Below, one piece after another: positions 39,250-47,714 of a DNA stretch of 64,000 bases. Source of the DNA: Cohnella faecalis (GTDB lineage: Bacteria; Bacillota; Bacilli; Paenibacillales; Paenibacillaceae); the NCBI RefSeq assembly GCF_003570905.1, contig NZ_QXJM01000049.1, positions 1 through 64,000 of the forward strand, given 5' to 3'. Under the pieces are notes generated by a model. The model saw only the letters and a program-made list of their open reading frames with translations, was not told the origin of the DNA and did not search any database. The position numbers and the translations under genes were made by a program. Every line of letters starts with the position of its first letter. The first letter of the stretch is position 1.

Positions 39250-39267
39250 CTGTGGTATGTTCGCAGT

Positions 39268-40244
39268 CGCTCTTCCGTCCAACCGTCCGAGATAGTAACC
39301 GAGAGTGCCTTATTTCGGCGCTCTTCCGTCCAACCGTCCGAGATAGCAACCGAGAGTGCCTTATTCCGGCGCTCTTCCGTCAATCCGCCGTATATAGTAA
39401 CCGAGAGTGCCTTATTCCGGCGCTCTTCCGTCAATCCGCCGTATATAGTAACCGAGAGTGCCTTATTCCGGCGCTCTTCCGTCCAATCGTCCGAGATAGT
39501 AACCGAGAGTGTCTTATTCCGGCGCTCTTCCGTCCAATCGTCCGAGATAGTAACCGAGAGTGCCTTATTCCGGCGCTCTCCCGTCCAACTGTCCGAGATA
39601 GTAACCGAGAGTGCCTTATTCCGGCGCTCTCCCGTCAATCCGCCGTATATAGTAACCGAGAGTGCCTTATTCCGGCGCTCTCCCGTCAACCCGCCGTATA
39701 TAGTAACCGAGAGTGCCTTATTCCGGCGCTCTCCCGTCAACCCGCCGTATATAGTAACCGAGAGTGCCTTATTCCGGCGCTCTTCCGTCCAATCGTCCGA
39801 GATAGTAACCGAGAGTGCCTTATTCCGGCGCTCTTCCGTCAATCCGCCGTATATAGTAACCGAGAGTACCTTATTCCGGCGCTATTCCGTCCAATCGTCC
39901 GAGATAGTAACCGAGAGTGCCTTATTCCGGTGCTTTCCCGTCAATCCGCCGTATATAGTAACCGAGAGTGCCTTATTCCGGCGCTCTTCCGTCCAACCAT
40001 CCGAGATAGTAACCGAGAGTGCCTTATTCCGGCGCTCTTCCGTCCAATCGTCCGAGATAGTAACCGAGAGTGTCTTATTTCGGCGCTCTCCCGTCAATCC
40101 GCCGTATATAGTAACCGAGAGTACCTTATTTCGGCGCTCTTCCGTCCAACCGTCCGAGATAGTAACCGAGAGTGCCTTATTCCGGCGCTCTTCCGTCAAT
40201 CCGCCGTATATAGTAACGAGAGTGCCTTATTCCGGCGCTCTTCC
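39268..40244. repeat. Tandem array B, left part, about 19 units of 51 bp
   Basis: The unit contains AGTAACCGAGAGTGCC, TTATTCCGGCGCTCTTCCGT and then one of two alternative segments: CCAATCGTCCGAGAT (type 1) or CAATCCGCCGTATAT (type 2). The period is exactly 51 except one 50-bp unit next to the insertion sequence. Types 1 and 2 alternate in blocks. Long open frames on both strands are by-products of the 3-divisible period. It starts right after yhaN. Confidence 0.95.
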
Positions 40245-41659
40245 GGTAGCGTCAAGAAGTTTGTGTAGTAGGTTTTTCCATCGGATGATGGACATGATTT
40301 TAGGTTTTAGAGTTGGCGGAGAGCGCAGCTCAAGCGAAGGCGCGGGAGATTGGTTTTTGTGGCGCTACTCCTCGGATGTTATCTTGTCCGAATATCGTGC
40401 CTCAAACATCTCGGTTAACCTCTTCTTCACTTCAGGATCTGCAAACCCACGTATGGCGCGACTTTCGTTACGTTCGTTGTAGTCGATTGCTTGCAAGTAA
40501 ACGATCTTCTCTGCCGCATCCATGTTCGTTAAACTATTCATCGGCTTGAGTCTCTTGCGGATTTCCTTATTCATCCGCTCGATTGGGTTGGAAGTGTAAA
40601 TGGCTTCCTTGATGAGGCTGGGAAATTTGTAAAAGGTCAGCAACGTAGGCAGTTGCTCCTTCCAAAGTTCCATCTCTTTTGGATACAATTTGCCCCACTT
40701 TGCGTAAACCGTGTCGAAGGCTGCTAATGCAAGATCTTTGTCCTCAGCCGTGTAAACCGTTTTGATATCCTCGATAACTTCCGTTCGATGTTGCACCCGG
40801 ATTTTTGGGAAAGTAGCACGGACTTTGTGCACCACACAATGCTGCACGTCGGCTTTCGGGTAAGTCTCGCGGAAGGCTGCTTCAAGCCCTGTCAGGCCGT
40901 CAAACACGCCGAGCAGCACGTCTGTCGCCCCGCGTTTATAAAGATCTTTGAGTACTTCCCGCCAGCCATTTGAACTCTCTTGGCCGCCAATGTAGAAGCC
41001 AAGGATTTGCCGGTGACCATCTTCGTCGATCCCCATCGCAAAGTAAACGACTTCGCCACTTACGGTGCCGCGTTTGAGTTTGACGTAAAGACCGTCGAGA
41101 TAAATAACTGAGTAACGTTTCTTTAGCGGGCGCTGCAGCCAGATTTGAATGTCCTCCAACACTGTCGCTGTAATATTACTGACGGTCGTAGGCGAATATT
41201 GGCTACCAAACATGCTTTCAATGAAACGGGCGACGTCTCGTGTGCCCATACCGCTTTTGTACATCTGAATAACAGCTTCCTCTAGCCAACCATCTCGGCG
41301 CTGATACGGCTCGAATACGCTGGTTTGGAATTGGCCATTACGGTCACGTGGTACCTGGAGATCTTCAATGTGACCATACTTCGTGTGGAGGGTGCGCGTG
41401 TAATAACCGTTCCGGCTATTACGCTGATGTTCTTCCTGCTCCTCCAACATGTGTTTGATTTCAGCTCGCATGATCGTCTCAATGTTCTGTTTCACAAACT
41501 GTGTGACAAGATTTTCAAATAGATCGTTAAGCATGTTTTCGGGTATAGTAGTCATCGAGTAGGGCTCCTTCTTGGTGGCGTCGTAACCCCGAGAATACCC
41601 TACTTTTTTTTGTTTTGGTAAGACTCCAAAACATGGTACACAAACAATTTTACGTCATC
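40245..41659 (-). mobile_element. IS256-family insertion sequence (1415 bp) inserted in array B
   Basis: Complete element. The left end GGTAGCGTCAAGAAGTTTGTG and right end (reverse) GATGACGTAAAATTGTTTGT form imperfect inverted repeats of roughly 23 bp. It is flanked by the 8-bp target duplication GCTCTTCC (40237-40244 and 41660-41667), the size expected for IS256. Both flanks are array B sequence, so the insertion postdates the array. The transposase frame is intact, suggesting recent activity. Confidence 0.92.
40365..41555 (-). CDS. IS256-family (Mutator-type) transposase
   Basis: DDE transposase of 396 residues. Catalytic residues by position: D154 (SVIYLDGLYVKLKRG), D219 (LGVFDGLTGLEAAF) and E326 (TSNPIERMNKEIRKR). 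The family C/H motif QHCVVHKVRATF lies between the second D and the E. The N-terminal region (NLVTQFVKQNIETIMRAEIK, RNSRNGYY) is typical. ATG at 41555 follows AAGGAG ten bases upstream on the minus strand. Undamaged, unlike many chromosomal neighbours. Confidence 0.96.
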   Translation of the reverse strand: MTTIPENMLNDLFENLVTQFVKQNIETIMRAEIKHMLEEQEEHQRNSRNGYYTRTLHTKYGHIEDLQVPRDRNGQFQTSVFEPYQRRDGWLEEAVIQMYKSGMGTRDVARFIESMFGSQYSPTTVSNITATVLEDIQIWLQRPLKKRYSVIYLDGLYVKLKRGTVSGEVVYFAMGIDEDGHRQILGFYIGGQESSNGWREVLKDLYKRGATDVLLGVFDGLTGLEAAFRETYPKADVQHCVVHKVRATFPKIRVQHRTEVIEDIKTVYTAEDKDLALAAFDTVYAKWGKLYPKEMELWKEQLPTLLTFYKFPSLIKEAIYTSNPIERMNKEIRKRLKPMNSLTNMDAAEKIVYLQAIDYNERNESRAIRGFADPEVKKRLTEMFEARYSDKITSEE

Positions 41660-41890
41660 GCTCTTCCGTCAATCCGCCGTATATAGTAACCGAGAGTGCC
41701 TTATTCCGGCGCTCTTCCGTCCAATCGTCCGAGATAGTAACCGAGAGTGTCTTATTTCGGCGCTCTCCCGTCAATCCGCCGTATATAGTAACCGAGAGTA
41801 CCTTATTTCGGCGCTCTTCCGTCCAACCGTCCGAGATAGTAACTGAGAGTGCCTTATTCCGACGCTCTTCCGTCAATCCGCCGTATGTAG
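41660..41890. repeat. Tandem array B, right part, about 4.5 units of 51 bp
   Basis: Continuation of array B beyond the insertion sequence. Its four central units repeat, in order and with the same marker variants (GTGTCTTATTTCGG, then GTACCTTATTTCGG, then GTGCC), the four units just left of the element. This implies a 204-bp block duplication in addition to the 51-bp period. The last unit is decayed (GTATGTAGAAACCGAG). Confidence 0.92.
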
Positions 41891-41946
41891 AAACCGAGGT
41901 TGCTCAGTGAACGAAACTCCCGAAGCATCAGGACGGTTCATTGAAC

Positions 41947-42990
41947 TCATAGCTTCGGCTTAAGCGCGCGGTCGCGGGATATGAGAAACAGCCAGCCCAA
42001 GCTGAATAATCCGAAGGTGGGATACAGCGTCGACAGCAGCGTGCCGAATCCGAATTGTCCGATGACGAAGCAGAAGCTGAGCAGGGCGGCGGTAATGATC
42101 CATGGCGCAAGCCCGGTGCGGGAATTCAACTGAAGCGTCAATCCGTAGGTGTCCGCCACGAGCGTCGTGAAAATTTCCATGAAAATGAGCAGCACGAAAA
42201 TCCAATGAATCCACGGGCCCAATTCTCTCGCGATGCCGCCCATTGGAATATCGAATTGGGAAATGCCCGGCATACGGGCTGACAGAGTCATATGGCCTGA
42301 GAGCAGCAGGATGCCTATTCCGATGCCGCCCAGCCATGCTCCGCGGCGCAACGTTCTAGCGTCGCCGATCGCGGTGCCTAACGGAACGAGAACGGCCTGC
42401 GACATGGCCAAATTAAATGCGGCGTACAGGAATGGAGACAATCCGGCGGCCCACGGCGATAAGTCGCTCGCGAGCGTCAACCAGCGATTGGCGCCGGGCT
42501 CTTGGAGAGTATCGTAGACGAGCAGCACGGTGAACGCCATCATGACCGGAACGACGATAGAGTTGATGACCATAATGCTCTCGATTCCATTGCGCAGGAG
42601 CAAAAAACAACCCGCGATCGTAATAAGGAGGCCGCTCTGATAGCCGAGATTGAGATGCTCTGAAAAAATCGTTCCCGCGCCGGCCAGCATGACCGCATTG
42701 ACGCACAGCAAGACGATCAGCATGACGTGGCTTATGAGTCTTCCGGCGTGATCACCGAACAAGTGCTTATTCAAGTCTTCATAGGATCTCGCTTTCAAAT
42801 CAGCTGCAAGCAGCATGACCTTCGCTCCGATCCATACGAAAAAAAACGTCGACAAAAGAATGAGCAGAGGCCCCCATTGACCGAACCGGGTAAAAAACTG
42901 CATCACTTCCTTGCCCGACGCGAAACCCGCACCGACGACCGTTCCGATGAACGTGAACGCGACTTGCGCGCTCCGAAGCCATGATTTCAT
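41947..42990 (-). CDS. ykvI: YkvI-like polytopic membrane protein
   Basis: Integral membrane protein of about 347 residues with about 10 TM helices. It begins VAFTFIGTVVGAGFASGKEV, the diagnostic N-terminal motif of the YkvI family, which has the APC/LeuT-like fold seen in transporters. It also has FMEIFTTLVADTYGL near the C-terminus. ATG 42990 is chosen because GGGAGG precedes it by about 8 bases; the open frame extends 18 bases further. Substrate is unknown. It is divergent from the ArsB-type transporter gene. Confidence 0.85.
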   Translation of the reverse strand: MKSWLRSAQVAFTFIGTVVGAGFASGKEVMQFFTRFGQWGPLLILLSTFFFVWIGAKVMLLAADLKARSYEDLNKHLFGDHAGRLISHVMLIVLLCVNAVMLAGAGTIFSEHLNLGYQSGLLITIAGCFLLLRNGIESIMVINSIVVPVMMAFTVLLVYDTLQEPGANRWLTLASDLSPWAAGLSPFLYAAFNLAMSQAVLVPLGTAIGDARTLRRGAWLGGIGIGILLLSGHMTLSARMPGISQFDIPMGGIARELGPWIHWIFVLLIFMEIFTTLVADTYGLTLQLNSRTGLAPWIITAALLSFCFVIGQFGFGTLLSTLYPTFGLFSLGWLFLISRDRALKPKL

Positions 42991-43091
42991 AGATGAAGCC
43001 TCCCGCACCCGTCTTGTCCGTTCTACTTAACAGACTATGACGCGATCGGGACAGGCATGACTACACCTTGGGGAGATGAGGCTGCCGAATT

Positions 43092-44398
43092 ATGACTCTA
43101 TTCTTGTCCATTCTTGTATTCGCTATCGTTATCGTACTTGTAGTCGCCAGGCCAAAAGGGCTGAACGAAGCGGCGTTCGCACTTCCGGGAGCCGCAATCC
43201 TATTGCTGGCGGGAGCTATCGGATGGAACGACGTCTCGTCCATTTGGGCAATGGTCTGGAATGCGACGTTATCCCTCATCGGTATTATGGTGTTAACCGC
43301 GTTAATGGATCAGATCGGTTTTTTTCGCTGGGCGGCGCTCCATATCGTGAGGAAGTTCCACCGCAGGCGACTGCTGCTCTTAGGCGGATTAGCGGCGATG
43401 TCCGGCCTTATTGCGACTTTTTTTAATAATGACGGCGCTATTCTTATTATGATCCCGATCGTACTGGAAGCGACAGCTCTGCTCGGAATGGGGACCAAAG
43501 CGCGGATCGCGTTCCTGTTCACGGTCGGGCTCATGGCCGATACGGCTAGCGCGACGCTTGTCGTCAGCAATCTGACGAATATTCTGACTGCGGACTATTT
43601 CTCGATCTCATTCGGGAATATGCCCGGCGTATGGCGTTCCCCGGTTTGACGGCGGCCGCAGCGACCGTGATTGTCTGTGCGGCCGCGTTCGCCAAAACCG
43701 TAAAGAACGACGAAGCGAGCCAAGCGAACGAGAACGATAGTGCGGCTGAGTTTCCGGAGCCGGGCTCCCGAATTAGCCACGTAATGTTATTTCGCTTGTC
43801 TTGGATTATTTTAGCGCTCATTTTGCTAGGCTATGCCTTCTCGGAGACGTTAGGAATCCCGGTGTCGGTCATCGCTTGCGCAGGCGCAGCGGTGCTGTGG
43901 ATCGCAGCAGCATTCTTCAAAGCTGCGAATTCTCGGGAATTGCTGCTGCGAACTCCATGGCTCATAGTCGCATTCGCTCTGGCGATGAATTTGATTGTCT
44001 ATAGCCTCTATGTCCACGGAGCGACGGATTGGTTTGGCGAGCTGCTGGAGCCTGTCGCGCACGCGGGCACGGCGGCATCGGTGTTCGGCTCGGGGCTGCT
44101 GTTCTCGCTGTTGGCTGCATGCATGAACAATTTGCCGGCTGTTCTCGTTGCATCTCTGTCCATTGAGCATGTGCAAGGATCGGATATGTTGCCGTTCGCC
44201 AGCTTATTGGGCATGTCCGTCGGGGCGAAGCTGACTCCCATCGGCTCGCTTGCCACGCTGCTATGGCTTGGGCTGCTGAGAAGTGGAGGCATCCGAATGA
44301 CGTGGGGCCATTATTTGCGGCTGGGTCTGCCGTTGACGGCCGCGGTGCTGCTTCTATCGTTGGCGGCACTCTGGCTGCAAACCGTCCTGTTCCAATAA
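43092..44398 (+). pseudogene. ArsB/NhaD-type ion transporter, one frameshift
   Basis: Polytopic ion-transporter-superfamily protein of about 435 residues with 10-12 TM helices. The two re-entrant-loop motifs are LIATFFNNDGAILIMIPIVL and ACMNNLPAVLVASL, each with the family Asn residues, and SVGAKLTPIGSLATLLWLGL follows, as in ArsB arsenite exporters. The break follows FSISFG: one added G at TTCGGGAATA near 43615 restores FGEYARRMAFPGLTAA. No arsR or arsC is nearby, so arsenite is only one possible substrate. GATGAGG serves as a weak ribosome site. Confidence 0.82.
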
Positions 44399-44407
44399 AG
44401 CGACAAA

Positions 44408-44441
44408 GCCCATCTCTGCCGTTGAGCAGACTGAGATGGGC
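44408..44441. terminator. Hairpin between convergent genes, possible bidirectional terminator
   Basis: GCCCATCTC (44408-44416) pairs perfectly with GAGATGGGC (44433-44441). The T-runs are weak on both sides, but the position between the stops of the transporter and the lipoprotein genes fits termination. Confidence 0.5.
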
Positions 44442-44456
44442 ATTGCACATACGCGG

Positions 44457-45167
44457 TCATGCATCGGCTATAAGTTTAATAGATATAACCGTACGGGAAT
44501 CGGGATCCAAATCAAGCTTCAGAGAGCCTCCCGCGATTTCGGCCGTCAATACGTTGGAGCGTTGCGGTACGTCGAGCCCAAGCGCATGAGCGGCTTTTTT
44601 CGCCGTCGTTCCCAGCTGCAGTCCCTGAATGCCGGTCGCGATCTCGGAAGAAGTCACTTCCACGTAGACAATACGGTGATCGTGGCCAAAACCGACCGTG
44701 ATTCCATCGTACTCCCACATCTCGGTAGACGTCTTGTCGCCCGGCAAAGTGAACGATTCGGCAGGCAAGCCCAGCTTCTTTGTCACGGAAGCTTCCGTCT
44801 CGCTGAGCCGGATGGCAGCCAGCTCCGGGTCGGAGGATGAAAAGGAGCGGCCTTCCTCTTCGGCGGGCTTCTTCAAGTCGGGCGAAGCGTTCGCCGCGCC
44901 GACTCCGGCCGAGCTCGGGCTTGGCTCTGCGATCGTTTCGCCGGTTGGAGACGAAGCGGGCGACTCGGATGGCTCATCTTCAATCAAGGTTATCGTAGAC
45001 GGAGAAGACACAGGCTCATCCGTCGCAGCTTGAGCGGATGAGGGAACGGTAGTGTCCTCCGATGGTGGTGTTGTCCTCGATTCGGGCTTCTGGCTGCAAG
45101 AGGCAAGCATGAGGCCGAGCAAAACGGCGCATCCCGCAATTCGAAGCGTATTCAAGTAATGCGGCAT
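44457..45167 (-). CDS. Lipoprotein of unknown function
   Basis: Lipoprotein of about 236 residues. ATG 45167 is chosen because AAAGGGG lies upstream and the signal peptide then has normal length. The lipobox LMLASC puts the lipidated cysteine at position 24. A disordered Ser/Pro/Glu/Thr-rich region (about 25-115) leads to a folded C-terminal domain of about 115 residues. That domain has two similar halves (ETEASVTKKLGLPAESFTL and GLQLGTTAKKAAHALGLDVP), each resembling the start of a small alpha/beta repeat. This resembles DUF4309-type domains, but I am not sure. It is exported to the outer face of the membrane. Confidence 0.75.
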   Translation of the reverse strand: MPHYLNTLRIAGCAVLLGLMLASCSQKPESRTTPPSEDTTVPSSAQAATDEPVSSPSTITLIEDEPSESPASSPTGETIAEPSPSSAGVGAANASPDLKKPAEEEGRSFSSSDPELAAIRLSETEASVTKKLGLPAESFTLPGDKTSTEMWEYDGITVGFGHDHRIVYVEVTSSEIATGIQGLQLGTTAKKAAHALGLDVPQRSNVLTAEIAGGSLKLDLDPDSRTVISIKLIADA

Positions 45168-45206
45168 CGCATCGTCGTCCCCTTTCATTGGAATATCAGA
45201 AAACAT

Positions 45207-45509
45207 AAGTGTTCAAACTCCTTATGCTCATCTGATACCGGAGCAAAGCTTCTTCGACTTCCAGAGGACGTCAAAGGCGTTTTTGCTTGCATATACTAGT
45301 AGGACAAGCCAAAAAGGGCAAAAGTTGCGCGGTTTCTTGGAAATGTTGGAAAATAGGTACTTTTGTCGCATTATGCGGTCGGGAATAGGGACATTTGTTC
45401 CATAAGAATGACATGCGTTAGAACCTATAAACGGCGTATCCTCATCTTGCGCGTGGTGTGCGGATATGGTACGTTAAACGGAAAAGACGAAGCAACAGTG
45501 GAGGGAAGC
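45207..45509. other. Intergenic region between the lipoprotein and xpt
   Basis: About 300 bases with no credible gene. It must hold divergent promoters; TATACT at 45292-45297 is a possible -10 element without a good -35. A purine riboswitch is expected before xpt in Bacillales, but the conserved junction and loop sequences are not found; only GGATATGG at about 45462 recalls the P2 loop. Confidence 0.5.
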
Positions 45510-46082
45510 ATGGATATCCTTAAGGAAAGGATTTTGAAGGAAGCCAGCGTCATCAACAACGACGTGCTGAAGCTGGATTCGCTTCTCAATCACGGCGTCG
45601 ATCCGAAGCTGACGATGGAAATGGGCAAGGAATTTGCCAGAAGGTTCGCGGATTCCAAAGCGACCAAGGTTATTACGGTGGAGTCGTCGGGCATACCCGT
45701 GGCGTTCGCGACGGCACTGGAGCTCGGAGTGCCTCTTGTATTCGCAAGACGCAAAAAAACGCTGCTGGGAGAGCCGGATGCCTATTGCGAGCGGGTGCCT
45801 TCTTTTACAAAAGGGATCGTGACGGATTTGCTCGTCTCCCGGCACTTGCTGAGCAGCGACGACACCTTGCTGTTCATCGATGACATTATCGCCAACGGGG
45901 ACGCGGCGCGCGGACTTATTAAGATCATCGAGCAATCGGGCGCGCAATTGGCCGGTATCGGCATCGTGCTTGAGAAGTCGTTCCAAGCCGGAGGCCGGGC
46001 GCTGAGAGAGCTTGGGCTTCACGTGGAGACGCTCGTACGCATTCGATCGCTGGAAGGCAACGTTATTACTTTCGAGGATTGA
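45510..46082 (+). CDS. xpt: Xanthine phosphoribosyltransferase
   Basis: Salvages xanthine to XMP with PRPP in the cytosol; 190 residues. The family N-terminus LKERILKEASVINNDVLKLD and LNHGVDPKL are present. The PRPP-binding motif is LLFIDDIIANGDAARG. Other family landmarks are TVESSGIPVAFATALELGVP, FARRKKTLLG and GIGIVLEKSFQAGGRAL. ATG 45510 with GGAGGGA is the proper start; the open frame extends upstream but without homology. It is usually paired with pbuX, which is absent here. No clear guanine riboswitch precedes it. Confidence 0.95.
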   Translation: MDILKERILKEASVINNDVLKLDSLLNHGVDPKLTMEMGKEFARRFADSKATKVITVESSGIPVAFATALELGVPLVFARRKKTLLGEPDAYCERVPSFTKGIVTDLLVSRHLLSSDDTLLFIDDIIANGDAARGLIKIIEQSGAQLAGIGIVLEKSFQAGGRALRELGLHVETLVRIRSLEGNVITFED

Positions 46083-46190
46083 CCGCAAGCGGGAACGATT
46101 TCCTGAGAGAAAAGGGGGCATACGCCCTTTCCTTGGGAGCTATCATTCACGTATAATAGGTGTTAACTTGCAGAGGGGAGGCGAGCAGCT

Positions 46191-46517
46191 ATGGGGAACA
46201 TTCAAATTTCCGATGATTTTTTCGCAAAAAAGCTGGAAGAAGCCAAAGTTCATTTTGAACGCGCGCTCGACTGCAAACACACGGAGTTCGACGATTTGTA
46301 CCCTTATATGATCGAGCATCCGCAATTTTTCTGGTACAAAAGGTACGTCGCGTGGTCCGAGCTGCTCACAACCGTCAAGCTGAGCGAGGAGCTGGGCATC
46401 GACTGGACGTCGAGCTTCACGGAGCGGCAAGCGGAATACGTCCGCAAACGGGTGATGTCTAGCACGGTGCTGGATTTCTGGTACGAGACCAACGATACGA
46501 GAGAGCACGTCGGCTGA
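46191..46517 (+). CDS. Conserved-looking small protein, unknown function (108 aa)
   Basis: Soluble, acidic protein of 108 residues with a good ribosome site (GAGGGGAGG). It is predicted to be mostly helical, with aromatic-rich stretches FDDLYPYMIEHPQFFWYKRY and STVLDFWYETNDTRE. No cysteine-pair, signal or TM segment is seen apart from one Cys. I do not recognise a family. It is followed by a terminator at 46543. Confidence 0.65.
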   Translation: MGNIQISDDFFAKKLEEAKVHFERALDCKHTEFDDLYPYMIEHPQFFWYKRYVAWSELLTTVKLSEELGIDWTSSFTERQAEYVRKRVMSSTVLDFWYETNDTREHVG

Positions 46518-46542
46518 CGCATGCAGGCGAGCTGCGATAGGG

Positions 46543-46589
46543 GACCCGCTGAAGACGATCGAGTCGGAGCGGGTCTTTCGATTTATTTT
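46543..46589 (+). terminator. Rho-independent terminator
   Basis: GACCCGCT (46543-46550) pairs with AGCGGGTC (46568-46575), followed by the T-rich TTTCGATTTATTTT. Confidence 0.8.
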
Positions 46590-46606
46590 CAAGGAGGGCG
46601 AGACCC

Positions 46607-46837
46607 GTGATTAGTGAGGAAATGCTGGACAAGTATCGGGTGGAGGGAACGAAGGTAAGAGTCATTAGAGACGCGCTCGTCCAGAATGACGTCGTCGGCA
46701 TCGTCGTCGCGTGGGACGACGAGTTTTTCCTCGTTCGCCGTCCGAACCGCCGTGTCGTGAAGCTGGGACGCGGGTATAAGCTGCAGCCGGCCGACGAGCC
46801 AAGACCGGAGTCTGAGGCGATATTGCCTGAAAATTAG
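46607..46837 (+). CDS. Small basic/acidic protein, possibly SH3-like (76 aa)
   Basis: GTG start with AAGGAGGG upstream. The 76-residue product is rich in beta-strand propensity (VRVIRDALVQNDVVGIVVAW, EFFLVRRPNRRVVKL), suggesting a small beta-barrel, followed by an acidic disordered tail. No family recognised. It lies directly before tRNA-Leu. Confidence 0.65.
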   Translation: MISEEMLDKYRVEGTKVRVIRDALVQNDVVGIVVAWDDEFFLVRRPNRRVVKLGRGYKLQPADEPRPESEAILPEN

Positions 46838-46960
46838 AACTTTGAGCATAAGCTTGACTTCGATTTGGTGCGCATGCTATTATAAGTTTCGTGATTGCGA
46901 CAGGGAATGCGAAACGACGCGGCAACGCGCCGAAACACAAACCGGAATCGCGCACATTAT

Positions 46961-47047
46961 GCGGTCGTGGCGGAATTGGCAGACGCGCTAGATTCAGGTT
47001 CTAGTGGTGTAACAGCCGTGGAGGTTCGAGTCCTCTCGACCGCACCA
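46961..47047 (+). tRNA. tRNA-Leu (anticodon CAG)
   Basis: The acceptor stem GCGGTCG/CGACCGC, a D-arm with GGCGGAATTGGCAGACGC, anticodon CAG at 46995-46997, a long variable arm typical of class II tRNAs, the T-arm GAGGTTCGAGTCCTC and an encoded CCA at 47045-47047. It reads CUG codons. Confidence 0.97.
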
Positions 47048-47061
47048 CCTCATCAACAATA

Positions 47062-47103
47062 AGTTTCTGATCTGCTTTTTTGCAGGTTAGAAGCTTTTTT
47101 TAT
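47062..47103 (+). terminator. Terminator after tRNA-Leu
   Basis: AGTTTCTGATCTGC pairs with GCAGGTTAGAAGCT (some G-U pairs) around a T-rich loop and is followed by a T-run. Confidence 0.82.
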
Positions 47104-47171
47104 TTATTTAAATGTTTAGGTCGTTGATCATTTTCTATGCGGAAAAATGTTGGGGTACATTCCAAGTGGGC

Positions 47172-47572
47172 TGTCCCCGCCAATCGCCGAAAGTAGGGTA
47201 CCTCGTCCCACTGTTGAGCGCCTGCCCCCGCCAATCACCGAAAGTATGGTGCCTCATCCTACTGTTGAGCATCTGCCCCCGCCAATCGCCGAAAGTATGG
47301 TACCTCGTCCCACTGTTGAGCGCCTGCCCCTGCTAATCGCCGAAAGTATGGTACCTCGTCCCACTGTTGAGCGCCTGCCCCTGCTAATCGCCGAAAGTAG
47401 GGTACCTCGTCCCACTGTTGAGCGCCTGCTCCCGCCAATCGCCGAAAGTATGGTACCTCGTCCCACTGTTGAGCGCCTGCTCCCGCCAATCGCCGAAAGT
47501 ATGGTGCCTCATCCTACTGTTGAGCATCTGCCCCCGCCAATCGCCTAAAGTATGGTACCTCGTCCCACTGTT
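47172..47572. repeat. Tandem array C, about 8 units of 51 bp
   Basis: The unit contains GTATGGTACCTCGTCCCACT, GTTGAGCGCCTGCCCC and CGCCAATCGCCGAAA. It shares the roughly 27-bp core around GGTACCTCGTCCCACTGTTG with array A, whereas the other half of the unit differs. The period is exactly 51 throughout. Open frames over it are artefacts of the period. Confidence 0.94.
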
Positions 47573-47714
47573 TGGTTAGCCAACAGTTGGGTTGAGAGGA
47601 GCCTAAAGAAGATGAACAGCAAGCAGTCATGAGACAAAAAGAAGCAAAAGGGAAAAATTTACGATATGATAGAATTGATCTTATTTAACTGAAACATGCG
47701 AAGGAGACTGCGTC

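Noticed and set aside
39027-40268. Open frames of 271 and 374 residues over array B
   Set aside because: Same artefact of the 51-bp period, and they overlap the 3' end of yhaN.
45455-45480. Guanine riboswitch before xpt
   Set aside because: Only GGATATGG resembles the P2 loop; the P1, P3 and junction sequences are missing.
45363-45509. Extended N-terminus for xpt
   Set aside because: The extra 49 residues have no family similarity, and the ribosome site lies directly before 45510.
46961-47575. Integrated element using tRNA-Leu as attachment site
   Set aside because: No integrase and no repeat of the tRNA 3' end seen downstream.
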